From Anaeramoeba flamelloides (taxonomy: Eukaryota; Metamonada; Anaeramoebidae), in the NCBI GenBank assembly GCA_027625915.1, contig JANTQA010000012.1, forward strand, positions 14,408,501-14,472,500: a stretch of DNA of 64,000 bases, given 5' to 3'. Position 1 is the stretch's first letter; every line of letters begins with the position of its first letter. Positions 45,358-57,396 of the stretch are shown here, piece after piece. The notes under the pieces are model-generated. The model saw only the letters and a program-made list of their open reading frames with translations, was not told the DNA's origin and made no database searches. Position numbers and translations under genes: made by a program.

Positions 45358-48300
45358 TTAGATAAAATTAAGGAAAAAATATGAAATTAAAAATAAGATC
45401 AAAGAATATTGCAATTTAAATGAAGAAGATGTTTTATCATCATCATCATCATCATCCTGATTATCTTTAAAACTTTTTACTGTAATTTCACCATCTTCGG
45501 TATAAAGACCAAAATATCCATCATGCTTATAAAGAGATTTCGAGCTATCGTCTTGGTCTGCTTTATAATTATCTATTACAAGAGTATCATCTATCCAAAT
45601 AGATAAGAGAAAATCTTCAGACATTTTAATTCTATAAGTGTAATCTTTGCCAATTTTACATATGGGTTGACTAGATTTGAAGAAGAAGTAGAAGAAGAAA
45701 ATAATTGATATTCACAAAAACATTTCCCATATATTGATTATTATGAAATAGAATATATAAAAATATAGAAAATTAATTGATTTTTTAAAAAATTGATTCT
45801 GAAAATTTAAGAGAAGAACTAAATTTAGTGTATTATTTACGAATCTGTAACAAGAAAATTTTGGCCAAGTAGTTTATCTGCTGTACCCAATTCAATTCCA
45901 TTTGTCTTTAATATAAAATAATTGGCCTCCTTTTCAAAACCAGTCGTTTTCATATAGTTAAAAAATGTCCAAAAAACTTCCCATGTATTTGGGTCATCCC
46001 CTTCTCTCAGTTGTCGGTCAGTTCTAGCAGTTACTTCAATATCAAAAGACTGGTACTTCGTTTTACTAAGAATCAATACCGCATGTGTTTCATCTGATTG
46101 TGTAGAATTCTAATTATTGTTAAATAAGAATAATATTATAGATAATAATCAAAATTTGTATAATAAGAAGTAAGTAATTTTTACAAAATAATATTGTGTA
46201 TTTAATTATTTGAATTGTTTTATTGCGATATTTTATTTTTAAAAACAAATTAAGAACATGGAAAAAAATATTGTTATTTTTTTTTTTTTTTATTGAGGAG
46301 GAAGTATAAATTACATTCTAGGTTCCTTTTTACTTAAATCCCCTTTCAGAAATTTAAGCGTAAAATCATAGATTTCATGATTATTAATTAACGAAAATAA
46401 TTTTAAGCTTTCATAATTTAAAATTATTTCATTAAAATTTAATTCTTTTAACTTTTTCAGAAAAATTAATCTATCTTTTTCATAGGAAGGACATGCCCAT
46501 AAAAAATGATCAATATTTTCTATTATTTCCTTTTGTTCATATTTTAAACATAAAGGACAAAATTTATTTGGATTTTTATTGATGACATAGTAATATCTAT
46601 TAAAGCAATTTGTAAATGTTCTGATTTTTAGAATGGCCGAACTTGATGGATAACTTAAGTATTTTTGATTAATAAATATTTTTTTTTGATTTTTAATTAT
46701 TGTAAAATAATTTTGTGGAGTGTCGTCAAGTGCCTAGGTTTTCTTGATGTTTTCTGTTTTATTTGTTGAGTGTTCTAGGTTTTTTTTTACTTTTTGAAAT
46801 AAACAGAAAATTTAAATAAATTTTCGGTTTATTTCAAAAAGTAAAAAAAACCTAACGAAAATCTATCGATTTTCCAAATAAACAGAAAACTCAAAAAAAC
46901 CTAACGGCGCTTTTTTTTAATTTAAGAAATAAAAAGAAAATTAGAGAAATTTTCTTTATATTTCTAAAATTCAAAAAAAGATAACGGCAGTTTTCCAAAA
47001 TTTAAAAGAATAGAGTAAAATCAAAGATTTTAGTCAATTCTTTTGAATTTTGGAAAACCTAACGACACTTCCAACTGGTAGAATTCAACAACTCATTATA
47101 ATTATAATTAGAAATTTCTTTTTTAAGAAGATTTAAATTCTCCGAATTCCAATTAATTTTATTGTTTATTCTTTGATTAATTTTTATTAATTTTTCAGAT
47201 AGGGTAGAGATAAATTCTTTTATTTTGTTTTTGAATTTGAATTTCTTTTTATTGATTGATATTGCCAAATTTTCGAATTTAAATTCTGTTTTATAAATAA
47301 GAACTGGCACTTTTCTGTTTATTTTACATATTTCAGTAATACATGTATTAATACAAGAGTTTAAATAGTTTAGGGTTGCTATTTTATAATTATATATTTC
47401 TAATCCAGATGTTAATTGACTTAATATAAAAGATTTAAATAATCTAATTTTTAAATTATTTGTTAGTAAATTATTATTGAATAATTGTTTAGAACTGTTA
47501 TAAGTTTCTTTTGCCTTTTTCAGATTATGGACTAAATGTGAAATATTTTGACAAATAAATTCCCAAATATTTAATCTTTGATAAATCTTGAGGAATTTCT
47601 GTTTTGTCTTTGTTAGGTTTTAATCCAAATTGGACAATTATTTGATATATTAAAATTAATTTTCCATTTATCTGATTCATATTCCCTTTTATGATTAAAA
47701 TTAAATCATCTGCAAGCATTTTACAATGATCAGTTAATGGTATAATTTTTAATAATAGAAAATGTGAAATAAGAGCAAAAAAATATTGTTATTTGTATTT
47801 TAAATCTGTAATTTTTTTTTTTTTTTATTTAATATTTAAGAAAAGCCAAAATTTAAAGAAATTCATTTTAAAAGTAATTTGCAGAACCCCTGGAGTTAAT
47901 TTTTCGTTAAAAGTTATTTAATATTTGGTAAAAAATGTTATTATTTCCATGGATTAATGACTTGAAAATTTGATTTTTAATTAAATGAAAAATTCTTCTT
48001 TCTCCCGCTTTTATGTTTAAACATACTTTTTATTTTATTGTTTTTTTTTGTAGAAAAATATGAAGTTTACTTCACTTAAATAAAATCAATCAACCAATCA
48101 AGAAATGAATTTTTATTTGTTTATTATCTAACCTAGCACCCCAAGACCAATGTATTTTTTTTTATGGATCAAGTTTGATAAGTAAATTCATTTTTTTAAA
48201 ATCAGAGTAAGAAATCTGATATTTTTTAAAAAAAAAACAATCAATAAGCCCATATTTAAAAATTTTATCAAAACCATCAAAAAAATTTCAAGATCTCATA

Positions 48301-51300
48301 ATAGCTTTCAAAAATTGACGGACAATTTACAATATCCTTAAAATGTACTTATGAAAAAAGGAAAATCTCTATCCAAATGTTTTAGTCAACTTTTTTGAAT
48401 ATTAGCACATTTATTGATTTTTTTTTTTTTTTTTTCAGAATATCAACCTTCTTTTTCTGATTTTAAAAAAAATTAATAAATCTAAAATATGAAGCCTCAT
48501 TACTAGAAAAATTTATGGTAGAATTGGAAAAGATGTAAAAAATGAATTCTTTTCAAAATGATAATTCATTTCTCTAAAGTTGATAAAGGGGTATGGTTTA
48601 TCAAATTTAAGTGATTCTTTGTGAACATAAATGCTTTAATAGCATTTACATTATAAACAGGAAAAGGTTTTCACTTCTTTCTCATTTTACTTGCAAATTT
48701 GAAAATATATCAAAAAAAAAAATTTACTTCAATTTAATTTTTCGAATTGATAACTATACTTTCAAAATATTTTATTTCAAAAATCAAGTTATTTATAAAT
48801 TTTGTATTTAAATGAAGAAAAATTCTTTATTCAACACTGAGTATTAAATTTTTAAAAGGGGTAAATGAAGTCTAATTTGTAAAACTTTAATTTGTATTTA
48901 TTAGTATTTAAAATTCATAATTCCTTTTTTAAAGTTCAAAGTTGTAATTTGGAAATAATAAAAAAACACATAATTGAATATGATATATTGAAAGGTTATA
49001 GTAGGAAATAAGATTTGATTTGTAAAAAAAAAAAAAAAACAATGAATTTCAGTTTGATTACAAGCTTTTGGATTAAATATTTCGGAAATATAGAAAGTAA
49101 ATTACAAAGGTAGAATTAAAAAAAAAAAATTAATCAATTTTTCCTTACACAGATCAAAAAAAATAAAAAAGAAAATAACAATGAGATTTGCAAAATATAT
49201 GTACCTGATGTGCACACCATCAACCATATCAGAAATATTAACTTTTGTCCTACTTCAGAGTAGAATTTAAATCTTTCAAAAATTTTAAAAATCAGAGATG
49301 GTTGATCTTTGGCACATAAGATGTATATAAACTATTTTGTAAAAGTCTGGATTTTTTTTTTTTTTTTTGACGAATATAATTTGAAATATAAAAAATAAGT
49401 ACTAATTTGATTAGGTTTAATATTTAACTTCATTTTATAATTACTAATTTACGAATAGAAGTACTAAAAAATATTATTTGAAATATCAAAATATTTCGAA
49501 AAAATAATAAAACAAATTTTACATTTTTTTATACAAAATAAGGTTGTGCCAAATTCCAATACAAAGTAGACTAAATAATAAGGATACAAACAATATTTTA
49601 AACAATAAAATACATTTATAAGTTTGTCTATTCTATTCTAATTTTTTTCAAGATTAACCCTTGAAGAAAAAATTTTACGATCAAAAAGAAAAAAAATAAC
49701 AACCAATTTTCAAACTTTAAAAAATATCATTTAAAATTAAGATCTTAAACTTGGATATCTTTTATTAAAGTAATATCTCACCAAAAAAATATCAGATAAA
49801 ATCGATATCAAAAACCTTTTCATCTTTAAATAAGGTAATATCTGAAAAACAAATAAATTGAATTATTATGTAGAATCAATTTACGATGAATAAAAATTTT
49901 TCTATATTGAAATAGTTTTGTTGGAATTAAGTTTAAAAAAGATATTTTAAAATAATGTTCTACTGCTTTTTGTGAAATAGCTGTTAATATAAATATATAA
50001 CAAAACCATCAATTTTTTTAAGAATGTATTTTATATATCAATATAGTATTACAAGAAGTTTTACTTGAGTATAGTATTTCAAAAAACATAAATTATTGAA
50101 TTTTTGTTTGTTACAAAATTAAAAATCAATATAAAATTTCTATTTTTAAAAATTAGGAACTCAAAATTTTTTGTAACTGTATTATTTCTTTAATTATTAA
50201 TAGTTTTCAAATGACAAAAGATCTCGTTTCAAATAATAAATTTAGAGACACTGTATTCATTTTTAATGTTATTCACCATAAGATGAAATATTAAGAAAGA
50301 AATCTTCTTCGTTGAAAGTATCAAGTTACCAAAAATTTTTGCAAAAAGTTTTTTATTCTAATTTTTGAAAATAATTTTTGTCAAAAAGAAATAACAACAG
50401 AAAAAATTTTTCTCCAGAAAAATCTTTAGAAAATTAAATTATTTTATCTCATAAAAATATTTCAAAATGTTAAATTATTCGTATTTAAAAAATATTAAAA
50501 ATAAAAAAAAAAAAAAAGAAAATTACCATTGGGGCAAAATGAACTTGTCCGTCTCCGAATTCGACTAATATATAGATGAAATTATTGAAGAAAATATTAA
50601 ATGAATATTAGATTTTGAAAAAATGTTTTTATTTGATATATTTCGATTTTTTTTTTTTGGTACAAATTTTGAAAATTAAATATTTTTTCCTATTTTGGTT
50701 ATTGATATTAAAAGAAAAGTTCATCACAGCCAAAGAAGAATTTAGAAAAATCATCTTAAGTCAAATCAAATCATATTAATCCTGATTTTAATTAATGAGA
50801 AGGATCTAATATAAAATTTGTTACTTTTCCATTTTAGAAATTGTAATTTTAAATTGAATCTCAATTAACAGATTTCTTTCAATAAAATCTATCTTTTCAG
50901 TTAACATATCAAATTCAAAAGAAATAAATATTGGTTATTTTTTCAAACGAGCTGTATGAAAAAAAAGATGAGAAAACCCAAATGAAGATTTTACATATCT
51001 TTAGCATAAAATAGCAAATGTGAAACTACTAGAACCCTTTTTTGCTTTCTTCTCATATTTAATTTTTCATAACCTTCGTATTATAAATCAAAAGCGAAAT
51101 TGTATCAGACTTTTAATTTGTGATTCTAGAAAAAATACAACACAATCCCAACAAAAAAAATCCATGAATTCAAGAACATCAAATTTGATAAAGCATCAAG
51201 ATCTACAAAACTTTGATCTTTTATAAAATTTTCAGAAGTAAAAAAAGAAAAAAACAATAATTTTTGAAAACAAAAATTGTTTTTCATTCTTTCAACTATT

Positions 51301-54300
51301 TGTCTTACCTTTACAAACCAAACTTTAGAACAAAAAAAAAAAAAAAAACAGCAAAGATCTTTGAAGATAATTTATTCTGAAAGTTTCAAAATAAGACAGA
51401 ATATTTTCATTTCTTTTTGAAAAAGTCAATCATAAAAACCTGAATCTTAAATTTTGACCAATTTTTTGATTTTTATTCCCCAGATACCAATTCAATCACT
51501 TTGGTGTTTTGTTAAGGTCAAAGCAGTGATAAAAGATTTACTTAAAATGATAAGCAATGTAATTATGATAAACTAGAAAATTTTAGCGTTGATATTGAAA
51601 TTGATTTTCAAATAAGATTTTTAATCGGGATCATAATATCGCCTTTTTAGGCTTATAAAATACATTTTTTCAACCAGAGAAATTTGTTATTGTGATAAAG
51701 AAAATCAATTTCATTTTTTTTTTTCGAAGATTAAGGAGTTTTTATTTAAAATCAGAGATAAAAATCTTGGATTTTTGAAAAAAAAAAAAATAGATTTAAA
51801 ATTAATCCTTTTAGTTCATATTTTTTTTACAAGTATTGAACAAAAAGATTTAAAAGAAACAATATTTTAAAAATTGTGGCCAATCTGAAATAATAAATTG
51901 AAAAAAAAAAAAAAATTATTATTGAGTATTAAATGAAAACTAATTCTTAAACATTATATTTAATCACTTTTAAATTATTCTAAATATATAAAAAACTCTG
52001 ATATTTTTTTTTAAAATAGTAAAATTTAAAAACTCAAAAAAAGTGAATTAAAATTTTTGAAATGAGCATTACAGATTTTTTATTACTGAACTTTAACTGA
52101 AAAAAAGTTAAAAACATGATTTTTTTCTAATAAATATACCTATTTAACAGACATTACCGGGTCTTCATTTTTTTTTAATATTTATTGGTATTTTCTAAGA
52201 TCTCTTTTTTTTTTTCACGTGATCTTTTTTTTTGCAAAAAATGAAAAAAAAAAGGAAAAAGAAAAAGATAAAAAAGAAAAAAAAAACAAAAACAAAATAA
52301 AATTAGAAAAACAAAAAAAAAAATTGAAATTACAAAACAAAAATTTCCAAAAATTTGAAAATATTTTTTGAGAAGAATCTGGGATAAAGCCCAACAAAAA
52401 AACTTTCAATAATATTCTAAAGTGGGCCAACATTTTTGAAAAATAGTTTAGATTAAAAATGAATAATTGACGAAAAAAAAAAAATGAAATTTTTGTTATT
52501 TTGTAGATTATCTAAGTGTTAAGTATCAAAATCAAAAATTTTAACGTTGAAACAAACATACAATATTTAATGTTATTAATTATTTTTAATACAGTTTTTA
52601 TAACGAATTAGCTGATAATAATTATCAGATTATTATTTTTTATTCCAACTACATCATTGGAACTGGTATTTTTTTTAAAACTTTAAGAAAAATATAAAAA
52701 TTAATTTCAAAATTAGTCTTAAAAAATAAACAAATAAACACAAAACGAATTATATCATCATAAATGTCTTTTAATTTGTGAAAAAAAAAAAAATGAATTT
52801 AATTTTATAGTGAAAGATGGTTATTATAAGAACTTCTTTCAATTTTTAGCCCTTTGAATTTTTTTCACAAATTAAAAGACATTTATGATGATATTTGCGA
52901 TTTATGAAAATAAACTATTTTTCAAAAATTTTGACTCACTTTATAATGTTAATGGAAGTTGTTTTGAGTGTTTATTCTAGTATTCTTCTCACAAAAATAT
53001 TTTCAAATTTTTGGATCAGAATTATTTTTTCTAATTTTTCAAATTTTTGTTTTTCTTTTTCGTTTCTTTTTTTTTGGTTTTTCTTTTTTTTTTTTTTTCT
53101 TTTTTTTGATACTTTTTTTTTGAAGAAAGATCATGTTAAAAAAAAAAAAGATCTTCGAAAAGACAAATAATCACTAATAAAATCGAGACTATGTAATATC
53201 TTTTAAAATGAATTAAATTATTAGCAAAAAATCATGTTTTTAACTTTTTTTCAGTGAAATTTCAGTAATAAAAAATCTGTAATAATCATTTCAAAAATTG
53301 TAATTCACTTTTTTTTACTTTGTGGTTTTATTTTTTTATAATTTTTAATATATCAGGCTTTTATATATTTAGAATGATTAAAAAGCGAATTACAAATCAG
53401 ATTTAATTATTTGATATTCTTGAATACTAAAGGAAATATTTTTTTTTTTCCAATTTATTATTTCAGGTTATTCACAATTTTTGAAATAGTGTTTATATCT
53501 GCAAACTTGAAAAAAAATAAGATTCATTTTTTTTTTTTATGGAAATCTTTAAAAAAATTTCTAAATAAAAATTTAGGATTTAGTGTAAACAAGAAGAATT
53601 AAAAACTCATCCCAAAACAATCAAAAAATTCACAAAAAAAAATTTTTTTTTTAAGGCACAATTCTATAGATAAAAAGCACATAATTTTTTTTTAGATTAT
53701 TGTTTGAGTTGAAAAAAAATTGAATGTGTTATTATTCTGACAAATGTGTTTTTTTTGATTTATTACCTTTTGTATATTTTGTCTCTTATATATTATCTTT
53801 CAGTGTTCACTAAAAGTCTGAGGACTTTATTCCAAAAAAAAATAATCTCTTCTGATGAAATCACAGAAAAAGAAATTGAAATTAGTATCTTATAATATGA
53901 TTGAAATTAAATTTTCTATAACATAAAAGACAATGCTATAATAGACAATTAATTCTCTCGGTGTCTTAGAACTTTTCATGGTGGGTTGTAACAGCTGTTT
54001 TAATTTGGATAAAAAAGCCAAACCTGATTTTTAATTGGAAAGCTTTACTGAAAACCAAAAAATAACATCAATAAAAAGAATTAACAAAATAACTTCAAAG
54101 TATAATCCATTCTATTATTTTTAATCAAGCTTATTAAAACAATATAAATCTCCTTAATCGTATGGGATTCTTAAGAGTTAATTCGGAGATCTCAAAAATA
54201 TTCGAATTTTTTTTGAACAAATTTTTTCTGATTGATCAATCAAAGAAAAAATCAATACCAAAAGATAGTCTAAAAAAGCTGGTATTAGAAATTTACCATT

Positions 54301-55297
54301 TGGATAAAAAAGATAAACATGAAAAAAAGTGAAACACGTTTTTTGATTGTGAACCTTACTGAAGATGAAAAGTAAAATCAATTAATAAAAGAAAAAACAA
54401 ATAATTCGAGAAAAAAGAAGGGTTCAACACAATAACAGTTATTTTAAAACTGTCTTTTGTAGGAGTTTTTCTTTTGATTGATCAATCAGAAAAAATTTGT
54501 TGAAAAAATTCAAATATTTTTGAGATCTCCGAATTAACTCTTAAGAATCCCATACGATTAAGGAGATTTATATTGTTTTAATTAGCTTGATTAAAAATAA
54601 TAGAATGGATTATACTTTGAAGTTATTTTGTTAATTCTTTTTATTGATTTTATTTTTTGGTTTTAAGTAAAGCTTTCCAATTATAAATCGTGTTTGGCTT
54701 TCTTTCCTGTTGTTCTTTTTTTGTCAAATGGTAATTTGTTTTTGGAAGGGTGTTCTGATTTCTTTCTCTTTCATAAGTAAAGGTTAATAAAATTATTAGT
54801 GATGTTTGAGATTTAAATTAGAAAAAATTTTGTTGAACTTTCTTCTTTGTGTTTTAAACCATTTTAGGGAAATTGAAGATTTTTTTTTCTATGAATAACC
54901 TCCTTCTTGAAAAGGTAAAGTAATTATACAGACTTAATTATTCAAATGCAATTTGTAATTCAAAATAATTAATAAAAAAAAATTCAAAAGGTGAAAATTT
55001 TATCCTAATTAAAATTCAAACTCCCTAATACATCTTTGATCAACTCTGTTCTATTTGTAAAAAAATACGATAAAAACTGTTTATTCTTCATTTCAATTTT
55101 TGAAACAATTGGTTTGAAGAGGTAAAATTTAAATGTTGTACTCTTTGAAGAAAGTATAAAAAGTCAAAAAAAAAAAAAGAAAAATTTTTACCATAACCAT
55201 ACCCATCGTACTCAACCTCCCAATCAGATTCCACTATTGCATTTGAAGAAGCAATTTGAGCAAGTAAGCAGACAATAAAGAGACAATATATATACAT
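45358..55297 (-). CDS. Secreted, probably GPI-anchored concanavalin-like protein, four exons
   Basis: Exon 1, 55297-55192: ATG, signal peptide (YIYCLFIVCLLAQIASS), then DWEVEYDGYGY. Exon 2, 50564-50527: EFGDGQVHFAPM. Exon 3, 46109-45841: NSTQSDETHAVLIL..., WEVFWTFFNYMK, NYFILKTNGIELG. Exon 4, 45670-45358: QPICKIGKDYTYRIKM, LSIWIDDTLVIDNY, GYFGLYTEDGEITVKSF, a poly-Asp run and a hydrophobic C-terminus. Joins are in phase 1, 0 and 2; introns are 4,627, 4,417 and 170 nt. Product 241 aa. The pattern (WEVFW, NYFI.K.NG.ELG, YRI, I..D......YK..G..GLYTED..) resembles secreted beta-sandwich domains of the concanavalin-like type; I recall bacterial and protist relatives but cannot name the family. A terminal hydrophobic segment without following charged residues suggests a GPI signal. 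Function, possibly carbohydrate binding at the cell surface, is inferred only. Confidence 0.65.
46280..47776 (-). mobile_element. 5'-truncated non-LTR retrotransposon (LINE), copy 1
   Basis: Flanked by an 18 bp direct duplication, 'aaaaaaatattgttattt', at 46262-46279 and 47777-47794, with a poly-A tail (poly-T on the plus strand) at the 46280 end. Read on the minus strand, the 5' part encodes reverse-transcriptase palm residues (LADDLILIIKGN, then GLKPNKDKTE and YLGIYLS). A middle part follows (47310-47059). After a palindrome array comes the C-terminal region with a zinc-knuckle-like CPLC...H...C pattern (FCPLCLKYEQ, HFLWACPSY), ending KKEPRM and stop. The endonuclease and most of the RT are missing. 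At least two frame breaks separate the segments, so it is dead. It sits in intron 2 of the secreted-protein gene. Confidence 0.85.
46715..47065. repeat. Palindrome array inside LINE copy 1
   Basis: Four to five palindromic modules of the same types as at 2.5 kb: 'tttttgaaataaacagaaa'/'tttatttcaaaaag' (46788-46850), a 'ttaagaaataaaaag' type (46915-46980), and 'ttttccaaaatttaaaag'/'cttttgaattttggaaaa' (46992-47058). Linkers are 'aacctaacg' and 'gtgtcgtcaagtgcc'. The array interrupts the LINE reading frame right after LLNSTSWK. Confidence 0.75.
51345..51640 (+). repeat. Dispersed ~300 bp repeat, copy 2
   Basis: Inverted partner of 36880-37215 (shared 'gaatattttcatttcttttt' and 'ctgaatcttaaattttgacc'). 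Confidence 0.6.
52031..52448 (-). repeat. Partial family-T element (minus)
   Basis: Outer terminus 'gaaaaatagttta' at 52448 with TA; extends through the purine-rich tract to the sub-terminal block 'ttttgaaatgagcatta' and ends before the other terminus. It points away from the plus-strand copy at 52913, so the two form a spaced inverted pair. Confidence 0.6.
52754..52894. repeat. Perfect 35 bp fold-back
   Basis: Arms 52754-52788 and 52860-52894 are exact inverse copies ('atatcatcataaatgtcttt', then 'taatttgtgaaaaaa') around a 71 bp loop. Perfect arms suggest recent origin. It lies between the two opposed family-T copies. Confidence 0.75.
52913..53493 (+). repeat. Family-T TIR element, copy E
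   Basis: 581 bp copy with both termini and TA on each side ('aactatttttcaaaaatttt' and '...ttttgaaatagtgtt'). The 91-codon plus ORF over it is a poly-F translation. Confidence 0.7.
54014..54702. repeat. Family-F fold-back, long near-perfect arms
   Basis: Arms of about 235 bp (54014-54250 and 54470-54702) are near-identical inverses, including 'tatgggattcttaagagtta' and 'aaagtataatccattctatt'. Between them, 54330-54400 repeats part of the family terminus ('gtgaaccttactgaagatg'), showing an internal duplication or a second nested copy. Relatives at 16996-17563 and 19778-20366. Confidence 0.75.
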
Positions 55298-56104
55298 TGT
55301 ATCAAGGTTAAAGTTGAAAAAATGATTTTCTACAACAAAAAGACACTAGAATTAATCTCATGAAATTTACCTATTGAATATTTTTTAAACCCACCAAACA
55401 CTTCCAGACAATTTACAAACAAACTTCTAGACATTTAAAGGGGAACACTTTATAAAAGTCAGAAAAATTTTTGAAGAAATAAAATCCATCATTTTGAGAA
55501 AAGGAACTTGAAATATCATTTTTTTTAATCCACTATCTAAAATATTAAGAATTCCCAAACACAGTAGGTGTTGCAAAATAAATTGAATAAAAGTTTCATT
55601 CAACCTTCCAAAAAAAAGATTTATAAAAATAATGTAATATTTCAAATTTTTTTTGCCCAAAAAAAAAACTTTTATTATTAATTTGCTTTATAAATTGGGG
55701 ACTCTTGTGATTTTTTCGGAATTGTTGGAAAATTTTGATCTTTTTGTTGAACAATTAGAGTAGACAGTGTTTTTTTTGAAAGAAAAAATGGGAAATCTCG
55801 AGAAATTTTTTTTTCTTGAAAATTACCTTTAAGGGCCAGTCATTGATCCTGAATTTGCTCCCTACTCAAGGAGTGATTTTGTACTCAAAAAGTGTGTTGT
55901 GAAATTGCCTTTCTTTTGTTTGAAAAAATTCGAATAACAAAAAAAACAATATTTGAAAGAAATCTTATTATCAAAAAATTCAATTCACAAAAAAAATCTT
56001 GAGAGGATTTTATTATCAAAAAATTCAATTAACACAAAAGTTTCAAAAAATTATCAATTCCAAAATAATAAATTAGATAAAAAAAATACTTGATTATATT
56101 TTTA

Positions 56105-56205
56105 TTGATGGAAGAAGTGTAAATTACACTCTAGATGTTCTTTTACTTAAATTTTATCAAAGGTAATTTAAGCATAAAATCATTGATTTCAGGATTATTC
56201 AAGGG
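56105..56205 (-). mobile_element. LINE 3'-end fragment
   Basis: About 100 bp matching the 3' end of LINE copy 1 in the same orientation ('aagtgtaaattacactctag' against 'gaagtataaattacattcta'; both then reach 'aaatcat.gatttca.gatta'). The coding frame is broken and the rest of the element is absent. Confidence 0.65.
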
Positions 56206-57396
56206 AAAGGCAGACCCAATTTTTTTAATTTTTAATAAGCAAATAGCAAAAAAATCAAATTAAAAAGGAAAAATAAAAAAAATTGAAATTTTTAAAATGT
56301 TTAATAGAAGCAATTGATAGAAAATCAATAAAAAAAAATGCTATCTTTAATTAAGGACTTCCAAAATCACAGTCACAATACTTTTGGTTAATTTAATAAT
56401 TGTTAATTGGCCATGAATCTTCACTTGAGGGTCGATGTTTAATGTACTAATCTCTATTAAATTTTCTTAACTAAATTTAATAGAGATTTAGAAAATTATT
56501 TTATAATTACTTTGATTTGAAAACCTGTTTATTTTGAATAGTAAATTTATTTCTAGATGATACATCCTTATTTAGATATTGCTCAAAAAAATAAAAATAG
56601 AAACTAGTCTTTTAAGTTGTTATAATTTCTTTTTTTTTTTTTTTTTGATCTTATTTGCTTTAAACCTTTGGTCTTTTTTAGATTTTACTTTTTTCTTTTT
56701 ATTTTCAATTTACTCATATTTTAGTGTCTCAGTGTCACATTATTACCAAGTAACCACTAGACCTTTATTTATTTGTAATTTTTCTTCCCAATATATGGAA
56801 GATTTAGTAAGGGGCAAAGGGAAAAAAATAAATCAAAATTACTTGTTTCTTTATTGTAAATTTCCAAGTTTTAAATTTCTTCAATTAAAAACAAATTGTT
56901 TTCATTAAGTACATATCTAATTGACTTTGATTTAATCTAATTTGTGATTAAATTGCAACTCTCTATATTTTACATATTAAATATTTCGTAAGATTTTTTC
57001 GAAAATTAAAACTTATTTGAGAAAGTCAAAAAATGAAAAAAAAAATCTTCGAGATCTCAAAAAGTGCAAAAGAACGGCACTTCAAAATCGGCAGATGTGT
57101 TTTCAATTTTATAATTCTTAACCATTCAAATTGAAAAATGGGTGTCTCTCTTTGATCCTTTTTCTAAAAATTTCCTCTTTTTTTGTTGTTTATTTTTGGA
57201 GATTGATCACATTATAGGTTGATTAGTTTTTGATAGTTATTAGGCACCCATTAAAATTAAAACATTTTTTTATCCATTTAAGAAACTTATTTTTTAACAG
57301 TAAAGACTTGGGCCTTCAGGGATTTGTTTGATCTATTAATTTTAAAAATCTTAATTTTAACCACATAACATCAATAGAACTAAATTTTGTCTCCAC

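Larger units (their letters stand above)
45671..55191 (-). other. Introns of the secreted-protein gene
   Basis: Intron 1 (55191-50565) holds a family-F fold-back, two family-T copies, a short fold-back and one copy of the 300 bp repeat. Intron 2 (50526-46110) holds a 5'-truncated LINE (46280-47776). Intron 3 is 45840-45671. I saw no confident nested exons in introns 1 and 2, but did not exclude short ones. Confidence 0.55.

Noticed and set aside
55427-55660. 77-codon minus ORF upstream of the secreted-protein gene
   Set aside because: No recognisable motif, no splice signals in phase with the next exon, and composition like the flanking DNA.
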